A stretch of DNA of 64,000 nucleotides from Mucilaginibacter sp. OK098 (GTDB taxonomy: Bacteria > Bacteroidota > Bacteroidia > Sphingobacteriales > Sphingobacteriaceae), in assembly GCF_900142915.1 (NCBI RefSeq), contig NZ_FRCM01000013.1, forward strand, positions 20,125-84,124, written 5' to 3'. Of the stretch, positions 24,893 to 34,348 are shown one piece after another. The position numbers and the translations under genes are program-made. Positions within the stretch are counted from its first letter, which is position 1. Each line of letters opens with the position of its first letter. The notes below the pieces were generated by a model that did not search any database, was not told the DNA's origin, and worked only from the letters and a program-made list of their open reading frames with translations.

Positions 24893-25879
24893 TTATATCT
24901 TCAAATTCAGCAGTTTGTCTGCATTACCATGAGCAATCTGTGCTACTTGATCATCAGGAAGCTCAATCGCATTTAAAAATTCAATGCCTATTTCGTTTGT
25001 ACTGAACGGATAATCAACAGAAAACATAATATTATCAATGCCAAAAGTATCTAAAGCAATTTTCAAGGGTGGCTGCGTAAAAAAACCGCTGGTGGTAATA
25101 TGAACCTGGTCATGAAACGTATCGGTAAGCGTACGCTGGTTGGCACCTCCGTTTCCGGGTTTAAAGGCTTTTTCCGACCTTGCCATCATCATCGGTAGCA
25201 TTTCTCCCATATGGCCAATTATTAGTTTTAGTTTGGGATACCTATCGAAAATCCCTGAAAAAAGCAGGCGTAAAACATGCAGAGCGGTTTCCGAGTGCCA
25301 TCCCCAGCCGTAACAGGCCAACGCTTCTGCCATACCCGAATAATTCGGTAGTCCGCTATAGTAAATATCGGCTATTCCTTTTGGCGGCAGGCCAGGATGG
25401 AGATAAATAGGCACATCCAGCTTTTCAGCACGTTCAAATATCGGTGCAAATTCAGGTTGATCTAAAAACTTATCCTTCGTCAGGCCCCTGATCATTGCAC
25501 CACGAAAATGGTATTCCTTTACTGCGCGTTCCAATTCGTCGGCCGCTGCAACGGGAGCTGTCATCGGCAGATGGGCAAAAGCAGTAAACCGGTTCCCGAA
25601 TCCTGCAATCCTCTCTGCAATCAGGTCGTTATATTGCATAGCAAAAGCAGGACCTTCCTTAGGGTTCAACAAATTAGCGCCTGAACTGTCCACGGAAAGT
25701 ACCTGCATCGAAATGCCATTAGCATCCATTGATTTTAAACGCTCTCCGGTAATATCGGCCAACTTTGGAGCTATCAATTGCATAGCCGCTGATTGACCAA
25801 AACCACCCAAAGCTTCTTTGGGTATTTTATCAGCCATTTCCGGGAAGGAGATATGTTCTTCAAGTGTAACTATTCGCAT
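24893..25879 (-). CDS. Amidohydrolase 2 family protein (ACMSD/resorcylate decarboxylase-like)
   Basis: A 328-aa TIM-barrel metal enzyme. Likely metal ligands are EEH at 7-9, the His in YLHPGLPP near 178, the His in IIGHMGEMLP near 229 and the Asp in SVDYPFSTNE near 290. This pattern fits the ACMSD-like branch, which mostly decarboxylates hydroxylated aromatic acids in a cofactor-free manner. No signal peptide is seen. The gene heads an operon with the AraC regulator. The exact substrate cannot be assigned. Confidence 0.85.
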   Translation of the reverse strand: MRIVTLEEHISFPEMADKIPKEALGGFGQSAAMQLIAPKLADITGERLKSMDANGISMQVLSVDSSGANLLNPKEGPAFAMQYNDLIAERIAGFGNRFTAFAHLPMTAPVAAADELERAVKEYHFRGAMIRGLTKDKFLDQPEFAPIFERAEKLDVPIYLHPGLPPKGIADIYYSGLPNYSGMAEALACYGWGWHSETALHVLRLLFSGIFDRYPKLKLIIGHMGEMLPMMMARSEKAFKPGNGGANQRTLTDTFHDQVHITTSGFFTQPPLKIALDTFGIDNIMFSVDYPFSTNEIGIEFLNAIELPDDQVAQIAHGNADKLLNLKI

Positions 25880-26216
25880 ATTAAAGTGCTAAATAAATGC
25901 CTGGTACGTACTCATGATAGTTCATAAATACACAATGCAAAGAAACATGCTCAACTTTTAAACCGCAATGCACCATTAATGGTAGTTATAGGATTATTCA
26001 TGGATTAATCATAATTCGGCTACAATTACAATCAATAATTAACAAATTGACTCGCCCGTTAAAACCGCACAGTCGTTGTAACGTTTTCGAACGATATTGT
26101 TCGCTAAATTCATCTAAAATATTAATTGTCAATTAGTTACATTGTTGGCATGAGTTTTAAATAGTATCATAGCATTAAGTTTATAAATTTAACTACTCAT
26201 TCAAAAAAGCATAACC
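25880..26216. other. Divergent intergenic region
   Basis: AT-rich DNA between the amidohydrolase and permease genes that must hold both promoters. I see no convincing dyad, terminator or small gene. Confidence 0.4.
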
Positions 26217-28589
26217 ATGTTAAGAACGTATTTTAAACTGGCTTACAGGAATATAATAAAGGATAAAGCCTATTCTATTATCAACATAACAGGTTTAGCA
26301 ATAGGGCTGGCATCAAGTATCCTGATCTTGCTTTGGGTGCAAAATGAATTGAGTTACGACAGGTTCCATAAAAATGCCGGCCAGATTTATCGTATAACCA
26401 GCGAATTTGGGGATTCAAAAAGTGGAGCAAACTCGGCAGGTATGCCCGCTGGATTGAAAGCGGAAATGCCGGTCATTAAAAATACGGTGCGTTTAGGCCA
26501 AAGCCAAAGTGCTACTACCCTGTTTGAAATAAATAACAAAAAATTTCAAGAAGAAAGTGTGTTTTATGCAGACCCGAGTTTTATGGATGTGTTTTCCTTT
26601 CCCCTGGTGAAGGGTGATCGTACCACGGCATTAACAAGGGTGGATGGTGTTTTAATAACACAGGCAATGGCAACAAAATACTTCGGAAATGAGGATCCCA
26701 TTGGCAAGATAATCCGAAAAGACAATAGTGAAAATGTGGTAGTAACCGGCGTTTTGGCCAATATTCCTGCTAACTCAGACCTGCAATTTGACTTCATTCT
26801 TCCAATGGCCTCCTTAGCCAGAACGAATAACGATTTGAAAAATAATGTATGGGACAACTTTAATTTTTTGGACTATGTTCAATTAGATAAAAGTTTTGAT
26901 CCTACTGCTTCCAATTTAATAAGTCTGGAAAAGCAAATTGACGTGATCTTTCACAAGCATAGTCCCGGAACTAAAGCCTTGTTTCAATTGCAGCCCTTAA
27001 CCAAGATCCACCTGGCGCCCGGAAGACTGGGGGATTTTCCAGGGCATGGTAATGCGCAATATGTAAACATCTTTTTTTTCATCGCTATTCTTATACTTAT
27101 AGTAGCATGTATTAATTTTATGAACCTGGCTACTGCACGTTCGGCCAGGAGGGCTAAGGAAATTGGCTTACGCAAAGTGGCAGGCGCTGTACGCGGGCAG
27201 TTGATCCTCCAGTTTTTAAGCGAGTCAGTATTTATTTCTTTTCTGTCCTTATTGCTTGCACTCGTGATCGTCCAGCTATTCCTGCCGGTATTTAATGAAC
27301 TGGCGAACAGAAAACTCACCATCGATGTGTCGGATGCGAAGCTTTGGCTAAGCCTTTTTTGCATTGCCTTGTTAACCGGGCTCATCTCCGGCAGTTACCC
27401 GGCCTTATTTCTTTCCGGCTTCAACCCGGTTAAAGTACTCAAGGGGAATGTAAAATCAATGGGCGGCAATTTATTGTTCCGCAATGCTTTGGTTGTAACT
27501 CAATTCATGGTATCCATCGTGTTGCTTGTGGGCACTGTGGTGATCTACAACCAGCTTAAATTCATCAGAGACCGGAACCCCGGCTTTGAAAAGGCCAATC
27601 TCTTATATGTACCAATGGTAGGGGATATCTGGAACAAGCAACAGGCTCTTAAAAACGATTTAAGACAAAACCCGCTTACTAATGATTTTACCATTATTTC
27701 TAATCTACCCACAAACCTGGGAGACTGGACCCTTAACGTACATTGGGATGGCAAAGACCCCCGCTCGCAAATATCTATCCCGGTAATGTCTGTCAATGAA
27801 GATTTTATCCATGCATTCAGGATAAAGCTATTGAATGGCCGAAGCTTTTCAAGCGCGTTTAAAACCGATTCGAATAACTTTATAATTAATGAAAAGATGG
27901 CTGGAGTTATGGGTTTAAATGCTAATACAGCAGTAGGTAAAATATTAACGCTTTGGGGTAACAAAGGCACTATCGTTGGTGTTATGAAAGACTTTAATTT
28001 TAAACCGGTTCAGCAGGCCATTGAACCATTGGTTTTGCATTATAATACAAATGGTGGTTTTATAGTGGTAAGAACATTACCCGGTAAAACCAACGCAACC
28101 ATACAAGCTTTAGCAACAATAAGCAAGGAACTCAACCCTGCTTATCCCTTCAAGTTTGATTTCCTTGACCAGGACCTTGCTAACCTTTATAAAGGAGAAC
28201 AACAAATGGGTAACATATTTAACCTGTTTGCCATTTTGGGTATTTTTATCTCCTGCCTGGGCCTATATGGCTTATCCGCCTTTATGGCCGAACAGCGCAC
28301 CAAAGAAATTGGTGTACGTAAAGTATTAGGTGCATCCGTGTTAAACCTCGTCTATTTATTATCCTTCGGCATCACCAGGTTAATACTGATCGCTATAGTT
28401 ATAGCCATACCACTTTCATGGTATGCTGTGAACAGTTGGTTAGCCGGTTTTGTCTATCATATTAATGTTAGCTGGTTGGTATTCTTCGTAGCAGCCCTGA
28501 TGGCTATAAGTATCGCCTGGCTTACGGTTAGTTATGAATCTATAAAAGCAGCTATTGTGAATCCTATAAAGAGTTTGAGAACAGAATGA
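26217..28589 (+). CDS. MacB/FtsX-type ABC transporter permease
   Basis: A 790-aa membrane protein. An N-terminal span (IINITGLAIGLASSILILLW, about 22-41) is followed by a MacB-like periplasmic domain, three spans around 285-400, a second periplasmic domain and three C-terminal spans. Both repeats carry the coupling signature EIG-RKV-GA (AKEIGLRKVAGA near 319, TKEIGVRKVLGASV near 697). No ATPase gene is adjacent, as is common for these Bacteroidota permeases, so the partner must be elsewhere. The role may be export or mechanotransmission; the substrate is unknown. Confidence 0.9.
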   Translation: MLRTYFKLAYRNIIKDKAYSIINITGLAIGLASSILILLWVQNELSYDRFHKNAGQIYRITSEFGDSKSGANSAGMPAGLKAEMPVIKNTVRLGQSQSATTLFEINNKKFQEESVFYADPSFMDVFSFPLVKGDRTTALTRVDGVLITQAMATKYFGNEDPIGKIIRKDNSENVVVTGVLANIPANSDLQFDFILPMASLARTNNDLKNNVWDNFNFLDYVQLDKSFDPTASNLISLEKQIDVIFHKHSPGTKALFQLQPLTKIHLAPGRLGDFPGHGNAQYVNIFFFIAILILIVACINFMNLATARSARRAKEIGLRKVAGAVRGQLILQFLSESVFISFLSLLLALVIVQLFLPVFNELANRKLTIDVSDAKLWLSLFCIALLTGLISGSYPALFLSGFNPVKVLKGNVKSMGGNLLFRNALVVTQFMVSIVLLVGTVVIYNQLKFIRDRNPGFEKANLLYVPMVGDIWNKQQALKNDLRQNPLTNDFTIISNLPTNLGDWTLNVHWDGKDPRSQISIPVMSVNEDFIHAFRIKLLNGRSFSSAFKTDSNNFIINEKMAGVMGLNANTAVGKILTLWGNKGTIVGVMKDFNFKPVQQAIEPLVLHYNTNGGFIVVRTLPGKTNATIQALATISKELNPAYPFKFDFLDQDLANLYKGEQQMGNIFNLFAILGIFISCLGLYGLSAFMAEQRTKEIGVRKVLGASVLNLVYLLSFGITRLILIAIVIAIPLSWYAVNSWLAGFVYHINVSWLVFFVAALMAISIAWLTVSYESIKAAIVNPIKSLRTE

Positions 28590-28682
28590 TTTTAACCAAT
28601 GAGAATATTTTCTAGCATCGGTTGAAAAAACTAAGTGGTTTGAATTATGACCAGTCTGAGGATCTTAAAAATCAATGATCTA

Positions 28683-28711
28683 ACCCTGCTTGTCAAGTAG
28701 GTTTTTTTTAT
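28683..28711 (+). terminator. Rho-independent terminator after the permease gene
   Basis: CCTGCTT pairs with AAGTAGG (one G-T pair) around a three-base loop and is followed by eight Ts. Confidence 0.75.
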
Positions 28712-28843
28712 TTGCCTCTCAAAATACAGCTTCCCTGTTATTTGTAGGGAATTAATGGCTAAGCTGAATGGCCTTGTAAAAATGCAGTTGTTGAATAAAA
28801 CATTAAAAATATCGTTGGCCAAAATTTTTACCATAACTTAATA

Positions 28844-28851
28844 TATCTTTG
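28844..28851 (+). promoter_or_regulatory. Promoter -7 box of efp
   Basis: TATCTTTG fits TAnnTTTG and lies 26 bp before the ATG. No TTG is found at the usual 19-base spacing (nearest is 26 away), so the -33 element is weak or different. Confidence 0.45.
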
Positions 28852-28877
28852 GAACCAAAATTTATAATCGTATTTTC

Positions 28878-29438
28878 ATGGCAAAGGCATCTGAAATTAA
28901 AGTAGGAAATATATTACGCTATAACGGCGAACTGGTAAGCGTTACAGAAGTTCTGCATCGTACACCAGGTAAAGGCGGAGCATTCTATTTAGATAAGTTT
29001 CGTAACATTAAAACCGGTAAAATTGTAGAGGCCCGTTTAGCCACAGACGAGCAGGTTGAAATTTGCCGTGTAGAAACTAATGATTTCCAATATCTGTACG
29101 AAGAAGGTGATTACATGGTAATAATGGATAACACAACCTTTGATCAGTTTAATATTCCAAAATCATTATTCGGCCCGTCTGCAAAATTTCTAAAAGAAGG
29201 AATGAACGTAATAGTTTCATTTGAAAGTGAAGAACCTATTATGGCGCAGGCGCCTAACAGTGTAGAGCTGGAAATTACTTATGCCGAACCTGCTGTTAAA
29301 GGCGATACTTCTTCGGGCGCGCTGAAATATGCAACAACAGAGAATGGCATAGAGATAAAAGTGCCGCTTTTTGTGAACCAGGGTGATAAAGTAAAAGTAG
29401 ATACACGTACCGGAGAATACCTTGAGCGTGTGAAGTAA
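28878..29438 (+). CDS. efp: Translation elongation factor P
   Basis: A 186-aa, three-domain EF-P of standard length. The N-terminal KOW-like domain carries the loop TPGKGGAF near 30-37, whose Lys contacts the peptidyl-transferase centre. The C-terminal OB domain contains GIEIKVPLFVNQGDKVKVDTRTGEYLERV, a strong family signature. EF-P relieves ribosome stalling at polyproline. It is a housekeeping gene set between two FtsX-like permeases, apparently transcribed alone. Confidence 0.97.
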   Translation: MAKASEIKVGNILRYNGELVSVTEVLHRTPGKGGAFYLDKFRNIKTGKIVEARLATDEQVEICRVETNDFQYLYEEGDYMVIMDNTTFDQFNIPKSLFGPSAKFLKEGMNVIVSFESEEPIMAQAPNSVELEITYAEPAVKGDTSSGALKYATTENGIEIKVPLFVNQGDKVKVDTRTGEYLERVK

Positions 29439-29584
29439 TTGATCATTAACCTATTCTGGTTGATCTGGTAATTTAAACCACTATTGTTAGTTTAACAACT
29501 TTCAATAATAATGTTAGTTGATTTCTGATTGATAATTTACTCTTCGCGAATTTTCAATGAAATGGTTCAAATTCCACCCAGCCG

Positions 29585-29624
29585 GTAAACGTTAGCAAGT
29601 ACAGAGGTACTTGCTAACGTTTAC
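29585..29624. terminator. 18-bp perfect inverted repeat, hairpin
   Basis: GTAAACGTTAGCAAGTAC and its exact complement flank a four-base AGAG loop. TAACTTTTCTTAT follows. It could end efp transcription, although it lies 146 bp beyond the stop codon. Confidence 0.6.
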
Positions 29625-29682
29625 TAACTTTTCTTATATGTAAAATGTCTTTCATGACATATTAGGCTTAAATTTATATTTT

Positions 29683-29823
29683 CTAACTAATAGCCCCCGC
29701 CTGAAACAAATCTTGTTTTGCTGGGCAGCCTAACCCTTCATCCACCTTGCGATAACCCATCCTGAAAAAACTATACGCTGCCATAAAATCGGACGCCTCC
29801 CGTTCGTTTTCGATACAGCTTCA
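29683..29823 (-). pseudogene. Possible C-terminal gene remnant
   Basis: A minus-strand open frame of about 46 codons with protein-like content (ENEREASDFMAAYSFFRMGY, then RKVDEGLGCPAKQDLFQAGAIS) ends at a TAG at 29683-29685. It has no proper start and is preceded by an in-frame TGA. I do not recognise the family. It looks like the tail of a deleted gene. Confidence 0.35.
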
Positions 29824-29934
29824 AATGAAAAATTATTGTAAATAATTGATAATCAAAAAATTAACATTTGGCATTGAATTTATCGATTATTTTGTCAAAT
29901 CTATTTTTAGGTCACTCACTTTAAGCCGATTCAA

Positions 29935-32370
29935 ATGTTCAAGAACTATTTCAAAACAGCTTGGCGCATTCTTTGGCGCAATAAGGTTTATACCTCAATT
30001 AACGTCCTCGGACTTTCATTAGGGATATGCGCTTGTGTGGTCATTTACCTGATCTCCAGTTATGAGCTAAGCTTTGATACCTTCCATCCGGACAAGGACC
30101 GCATCTTCCGTGTAATGACCACCTCCCATTTTGCTGCTGGCGATCAGGATGTGATGAGTAAAGTGCCCTATTCTTCGGTGGCAGCTGCCCGCCGCGAGCT
30201 TCCTGGTGTGGAGGCAATTTCTGCAGTAAGTATGTATTATGCCAAAATAGGGGTGCCAAATGGCAATAAGCCAGTCAAAAAGTTCGACAGCTCAATCGAT
30301 GGAGCGTACTATCCTGGCACTATTGTGGCAGAGCCGCAATATTTCAAGATCTTTAGTTATCACTGGCTTGCCGGAAGCCGGGAGACCGCTTTGAACCAAC
30401 CCTACAAAGTGGTGCTTACCTTGAGCCGGGCACAAAAATATTTCGGGAATGTTGATCCGGGGAGCCTGCTTGGCCGGGAAATCGTCTATGACGATTCGCT
30501 TCGTGTACAGATCTCTGGAATTGTTGAAGACTGGAAGAAAAATACAGACTTCGCTTTTACCGATTTCATTTCTTACAGTACCGTTCAAAACAGTTTCCTG
30601 AAAAAAGCTTTTGCAGACGACTGGAACCATATGTCTACCCAGGCTTTTGTTAAACTTGCTCCGGGTGCCAGCCAGGTCAAGATCAATGCCGGATTTGCCG
30701 CGATTGTTAAAGCCTATGCCCCGAAAAACCCGGATGTCAAACTCAACCTGTGGCTTGAACCTATTACCAGGGTGCATTTTGATGCAAATGTAGTGGAAAA
30801 CCCAATCCGTACCGCTGACCTTCCCATTGTATACGGGATGATCGGGACCGCCGTATTTATCCTGCTGTTGGCCCTGGTCAACTTTATTAACCTCGCTACC
30901 GCACAATCAATTCAGCGCACCCGGGAAATGGGGGTCAGGAAAATAATGGGCAGCAGCAAGACAGGTATCATGATGCAGTTCCTGATAGAAACTTTCCTGG
31001 TCACTTTTTTTGCCTTGATCATTGCCCTGCTTTTGGTTAATCCCGTGCTTTCCGCATTTAAGGCATTTATTCCACAGGGAGTTAGTTTCAGGCTGCTGGA
31101 AACCAATACTGTGCTTTTTATATCAGCAATAACGCTTGTCACTTGCTTATTTGCGGGCCTGTACCCTGCAAAAACATTAGCAGCCCACGCGCCGGCCTTA
31201 AGCCTGAGGGGTACCGCAACTCCTGGTAGTGGGCATTGGTGGCTGAGAAAAGGATTGATTGTTTTCCAGTTCACCCTGTCATTGGTTTTTATCATCGGCA
31301 GCCTGGTTGTCCACCAGCAATTAAGCTATACGCGCGGCAAGGCGATGGGTTTCAATACCGATGCCATCGTCATCCTGCCAACCAGCCGCAAGGCACCCAC
31401 AAAACAAATGAATGTACTTGCGCAGCAATTGAAACAAATCCCGGGTGTCAGCATGGTAGCTAGTGAGCAGTATACTCCTATGGACGGCAGAGATGGTAAC
31501 ATCGCGCTGAAATTGAACGGTGTAAACGGAACCGAAACCCGTATTCCTGAATTGTCGGGGGATGAACATTATTTGTCGCTATATGGCATGAAGCTGCTTG
31601 CCGGACGAAACCTTTTGCCGGCAGACAGCTTAAAGGAATATATCATTAATGAAACCTTTTTGCACTTGCTTGGGCTTCATGAACCACGGGAAGCCATCGG
31701 CAAAACGCTGCTTTATCAAAACAAGCCTTACCCTATTGTGGGCGTCGTTGCCGACTTTCATGAAAAGTCCTTCCATGAAACTATCAAACCCGTTTGTATC
31801 GTGAATATTCCAAAGATGCAGCAGGACCTTGCCGTTAAGCTGGCAGTCAATGGCAAACAAGCCGCAGCGCTGAAGGTAACGCTGGCGCAGATTGAAAGAT
31901 CATGGAAGGATATGTATCCTGGAGAAGTATTTGACTTTCGTTTTTTTGATGAGTCGATAACGCTTTTATATGAGAAAGATTACAGGACTGCCAAGCTGAT
32001 TAATGCAGCAACATTCATCGTTATCTTTATTTCCTGCATTGGCTTATTTGGACTGACCATATTCACCACCAAAAGAAGAACGGCAGAGATCGGCATACGG
32101 AAAGTGCTTGGCGCAAGTGTAACTAATATTACCCTGATGCTCTCCAAAGATTTCGTTGTCTTGGTACTGGCGGCATTGGTGGTGGCCGCGCCCGTCGCCC
32201 GGTATTTGATGGACCAGTGGCTGCGAAATTTTGTTTACCGTATTGCTATGAGCTGGTGGATGTTCGCGTTATCTGGCATCGTGGCGATTGTTATAGCCCT
32301 CTTGACCATAAGCTTTCAGTCGATCAAGGCAGCTATGATGAACCCTGTTAAAAGTTTGAGGAGTGAATGA
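29935..32370 (+). CDS. MacB/FtsX-type ABC transporter permease
   Basis: An 811-aa paralogue of the protein at 26217. It has the same layout: N-terminal span (SINVLGLSLGICACVVIYLI, about 22-41), periplasmic MacB-like domain, central three spans with TREMGVRKIMGSSKTGIMMQF near 325, second periplasmic domain, and three final spans with RTAEIGIRKVLGASV near 718. It ends SIKAAMMNPVKSLRSE, nearly the same as the first permease. No ATPase or membrane-fusion gene is nearby. The two copies flank efp, so they are not a simple tandem duplication. Confidence 0.9.
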   Translation: MFKNYFKTAWRILWRNKVYTSINVLGLSLGICACVVIYLISSYELSFDTFHPDKDRIFRVMTTSHFAAGDQDVMSKVPYSSVAAARRELPGVEAISAVSMYYAKIGVPNGNKPVKKFDSSIDGAYYPGTIVAEPQYFKIFSYHWLAGSRETALNQPYKVVLTLSRAQKYFGNVDPGSLLGREIVYDDSLRVQISGIVEDWKKNTDFAFTDFISYSTVQNSFLKKAFADDWNHMSTQAFVKLAPGASQVKINAGFAAIVKAYAPKNPDVKLNLWLEPITRVHFDANVVENPIRTADLPIVYGMIGTAVFILLLALVNFINLATAQSIQRTREMGVRKIMGSSKTGIMMQFLIETFLVTFFALIIALLLVNPVLSAFKAFIPQGVSFRLLETNTVLFISAITLVTCLFAGLYPAKTLAAHAPALSLRGTATPGSGHWWLRKGLIVFQFTLSLVFIIGSLVVHQQLSYTRGKAMGFNTDAIVILPTSRKAPTKQMNVLAQQLKQIPGVSMVASEQYTPMDGRDGNIALKLNGVNGTETRIPELSGDEHYLSLYGMKLLAGRNLLPADSLKEYIINETFLHLLGLHEPREAIGKTLLYQNKPYPIVGVVADFHEKSFHETIKPVCIVNIPKMQQDLAVKLAVNGKQAAALKVTLAQIERSWKDMYPGEVFDFRFFDESITLLYEKDYRTAKLINAATFIVIFISCIGLFGLTIFTTKRRTAEIGIRKVLGASVTNITLMLSKDFVVLVLAALVVAAPVARYLMDQWLRNFVYRIAMSWWMFALSGIVAIVIALLTISFQSIKAAMMNPVKSLRSE

Positions 32371-32508
32371 AATTGAAAGACCTGGGCGAATTCTAATTTT
32401 CTATATAAATAATTAAGAAGTCGCTACAAAGGCCGTAAATGAACAGCATAGCGATGCCATTCAGTCGCATGTGTACTATATAATTGATGTTAGCAGCAAT
32501 GTTCTTGA

Positions 32509-33117
32509 TCAGATGACGACCCTGAATGTCAAATTAACCCTGGCTTTCATTGGGTTAGAGGATTTAGCAATCCTGTGCTCCCAATTTTCCTGTAATCCAC
32601 CTTTCATTAGCAGGAAAGAGCCATGCTCCAGCTTAACGGAATACTTTTCGCTGTGATCAGCCTTATTGCGAATATCAAAGCTGCGCACCTGTCCAAAGCT
32701 CACTGAAGCGATAATAGGATTTTTCCCTAAAACACTTTCCCGGTCGCTATGCCAGGCTACAGAATCGTTGCCATCCCGGTAATAGTTCAGCAGCACACTG
32801 TTAAATTTTACACCGGCAATGGGTTCCACCTTTTCCTTGATCATTAACAGCTCAGGTGTCCATGGGTTGGGGTTAGATACTTTCCCGGTAGCAGAATAAT
32901 CCGTACCCGGATCACCGAACCATGCCGAGAGCCGTGGCGTTATCACCTCCTTATCGTACATTTTCTGAACAGTTTGTTTCCATGGGGCTTCGGTTATAAA
33001 TTTCTGCAATAAATAGTCGCTTACTGTTTGGTTGAATAACTCCGGTCTATATTCCAGTAATTCTTTTGGCAATCCTTTGCTCTGTCCTGCTTCCGCAAAA
33101 AAACTCAACTGTTCCAT
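32509..33117 (-). CDS. alkB: AlkB-type alpha-ketoglutarate-dependent dioxygenase
   Basis: A 202-aa AlkB2-like protein. NYYRDGNDSVAWHSDRE supplies the HxD iron ligands near 120, the distal His lies in ENWEHRIAKS near 181, and RVNLTFR near 194 binds 2-oxoglutarate. SFGQVRSFDIR is typical of the family. It oxidatively removes N-alkyl lesions from DNA or RNA. It has no obvious operon partner, although a small DUF-type gene lies 23 bp upstream on the same strand. Confidence 0.92.
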   Translation of the reverse strand: MEQLSFFAEAGQSKGLPKELLEYRPELFNQTVSDYLLQKFITEAPWKQTVQKMYDKEVITPRLSAWFGDPGTDYSATGKVSNPNPWTPELLMIKEKVEPIAGVKFNSVLLNYYRDGNDSVAWHSDRESVLGKNPIIASVSFGQVRSFDIRNKADHSEKYSVKLEHGSFLLMKGGLQENWEHRIAKSSNPMKARVNLTFRVVI

Positions 33118-33140
33118 ATCACTTTATCCCTTTTGTTTTT

Positions 33141-33416
33141 TCAAATAGCCTCAACGTAATTCATTATAAATTTTGCCAATTGTTCCTGTTCGGCAACGGT
33201 GAGGATCTCGCCATCATAGATCCAAAAACCCTGCGCATCAAACAAGATCCTGCCCATATAATCCGGCTTTTCGTCATAGGCGGTAAATAACTGGTAACAG
33301 AGTTCGGCGTCCCTGCTTTTCAAATCCAATATAATGCGCACCACCTCGTCAGGGCCGTTCTTTCGCTTTACCCAGGCTTTTGCTTCATTGGTTAATTTGA
33401 TATTTCCCGTTATCAT
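33141..33416 (-). CDS. Small conserved-looking hypothetical protein
   Basis: A 91-aa soluble protein starting MITGNIKLTNEAKAWVKRKN. I chose this ATG at 33416; the frame stays open upstream, but that part has no protein-like pattern and runs into a terminator hairpin. The composition (GRILFDAQGFWIYDGEILTVAEQEQL) suggests a compact alpha/beta fold. I do not recognise the family. It is 23 bp upstream of alkB on the same strand and may be co-transcribed with it. Confidence 0.6.
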   Translation of the reverse strand: MITGNIKLTNEAKAWVKRKNGPDEVVRIILDLKSRDAELCYQLFTAYDEKPDYMGRILFDAQGFWIYDGEILTVAEQEQLAKFIMNYVEAI

Positions 33417-33573
33417 AATACAAAAGTGAAAATTATTTCGTAATTCCTGGCATAAAATACTAATATTTTTAGTATTGTCTTGTTGCTTAATAACTGTAAC
33501 TATCAAAAAATGTATGTTTCTGACTATTAGCCAGGTTAGAGTTGGTTGGGGCTTGGTCCCCCGGTGCAAATGC

Positions 33574-33607
33574 AAAAAGCCGGTAACTGAAAAATCACCG
33601 GCCTTTT
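33574..33607. terminator. Bidirectional terminator between the TetR gene and the alkB pair
   Basis: GCCGGT and ACCGGC form the stem around AACTGAAAAATC, with A runs before and T runs after, so it can end transcription from either side. It closes the MFS-TetR operon. Confidence 0.75.
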
Positions 33608-33677
33608 GTTTCAAAAACGTACTACATTTAATAGGCGGTAATAACACCTAAGCATAAGCTGAAATCAGAACAGCTAT

Positions 33678-34286
33678 TTATGTGTTTATTATTTGCTTCA
33701 TCCAAATGGGAATCAGTTTTTTTCGCTCCTGCATTAGTTCATGAAATTCAGCAGCTTTAAAATGGCCTGATTGCAGCATTTGTGGTCGGGCTAAAAACGG
33801 AAAAAGGATCATACCTGAAATGTTCCATAATAAATGAACCGGGTGGAAATTGATTTTGCCCTCTGTTTGCAGGGCGCGAAGCTGATTGGCGAAATGTGAG
33901 TTTATCAACAACCTCATATTGCCTATCATGGGTAGTTTTGTTGAACCGCTCATCACCTCGCTCACCATAAAAAATGGAAAATCGGGGTTTTCCAGCACTT
34001 GGTCAATATAATAACCTACGCATGTTTCTATTTTTTGAAACAAAGTAGTGGCTTCATCATTTAATACCGGTTCTATTTTATTGAAAAGTTTTTTTATTGT
34101 TTCATCCATAATGAATTCAAACAACTTTTCTTTACTGCGGAAGTAATAATTAACCGATGCCACATTAATATCGGCTTCGGTGGCAATATCTCTTACTGTT
34201 GTAGCCAGGAATCCCTTTTTGGTAAAGATCATTCTGGCTGCATCTTTTATTTTTTCTTCTGTTGAAGCGTCTTCTGTTACTGCCAT
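33678..34286 (-). CDS. TetR family transcriptional regulator
   Basis: About 202 aa. The N-terminal helix-turn-helix is typical (ARMIFTKKGFLATTVRDIAT, then VNYYFRSKEKLFEFIM). The C-terminal ligand domain is all-helical. I prefer the ATG at 34286 over a TTG at 34304. It follows the efflux pump gene by 62 bp on the same strand and most likely represses the shared promoter through the dyad at 35950-35967. Confidence 0.9.
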   Translation of the reverse strand: MAVTEDASTEEKIKDAARMIFTKKGFLATTVRDIATEADINVASVNYYFRSKEKLFEFIMDETIKKLFNKIEPVLNDEATTLFQKIETCVGYYIDQVLENPDFPFFMVSEVMSGSTKLPMIGNMRLLINSHFANQLRALQTEGKINFHPVHLLWNISGMILFPFLARPQMLQSGHFKAAEFHELMQERKKLIPIWMKQIINT

Positions 34287-34348
34287 AGTTAATATTGTTT
34301 TCAAATTTAACTATTGCCAGCCAAATATCTTATGATAAAAAAATAGCT

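Larger units (their letters stand above)
29439..29934. other. Intergenic region with hairpin and a decayed frame
   Basis: Contains an 18-bp perfect inverted repeat (29585-29624) and a minus-strand coding remnant (29683-29823), listed separately. The last 110 bases are AT-rich and probably hold the promoter of the next permease gene. Confidence 0.5.

Noticed and set aside
33417..33647. N-terminal extension of the small gene at 33141
   Set aside because: The extension crosses a terminator hairpin and has no coding character; the ATG at 33416 is better.
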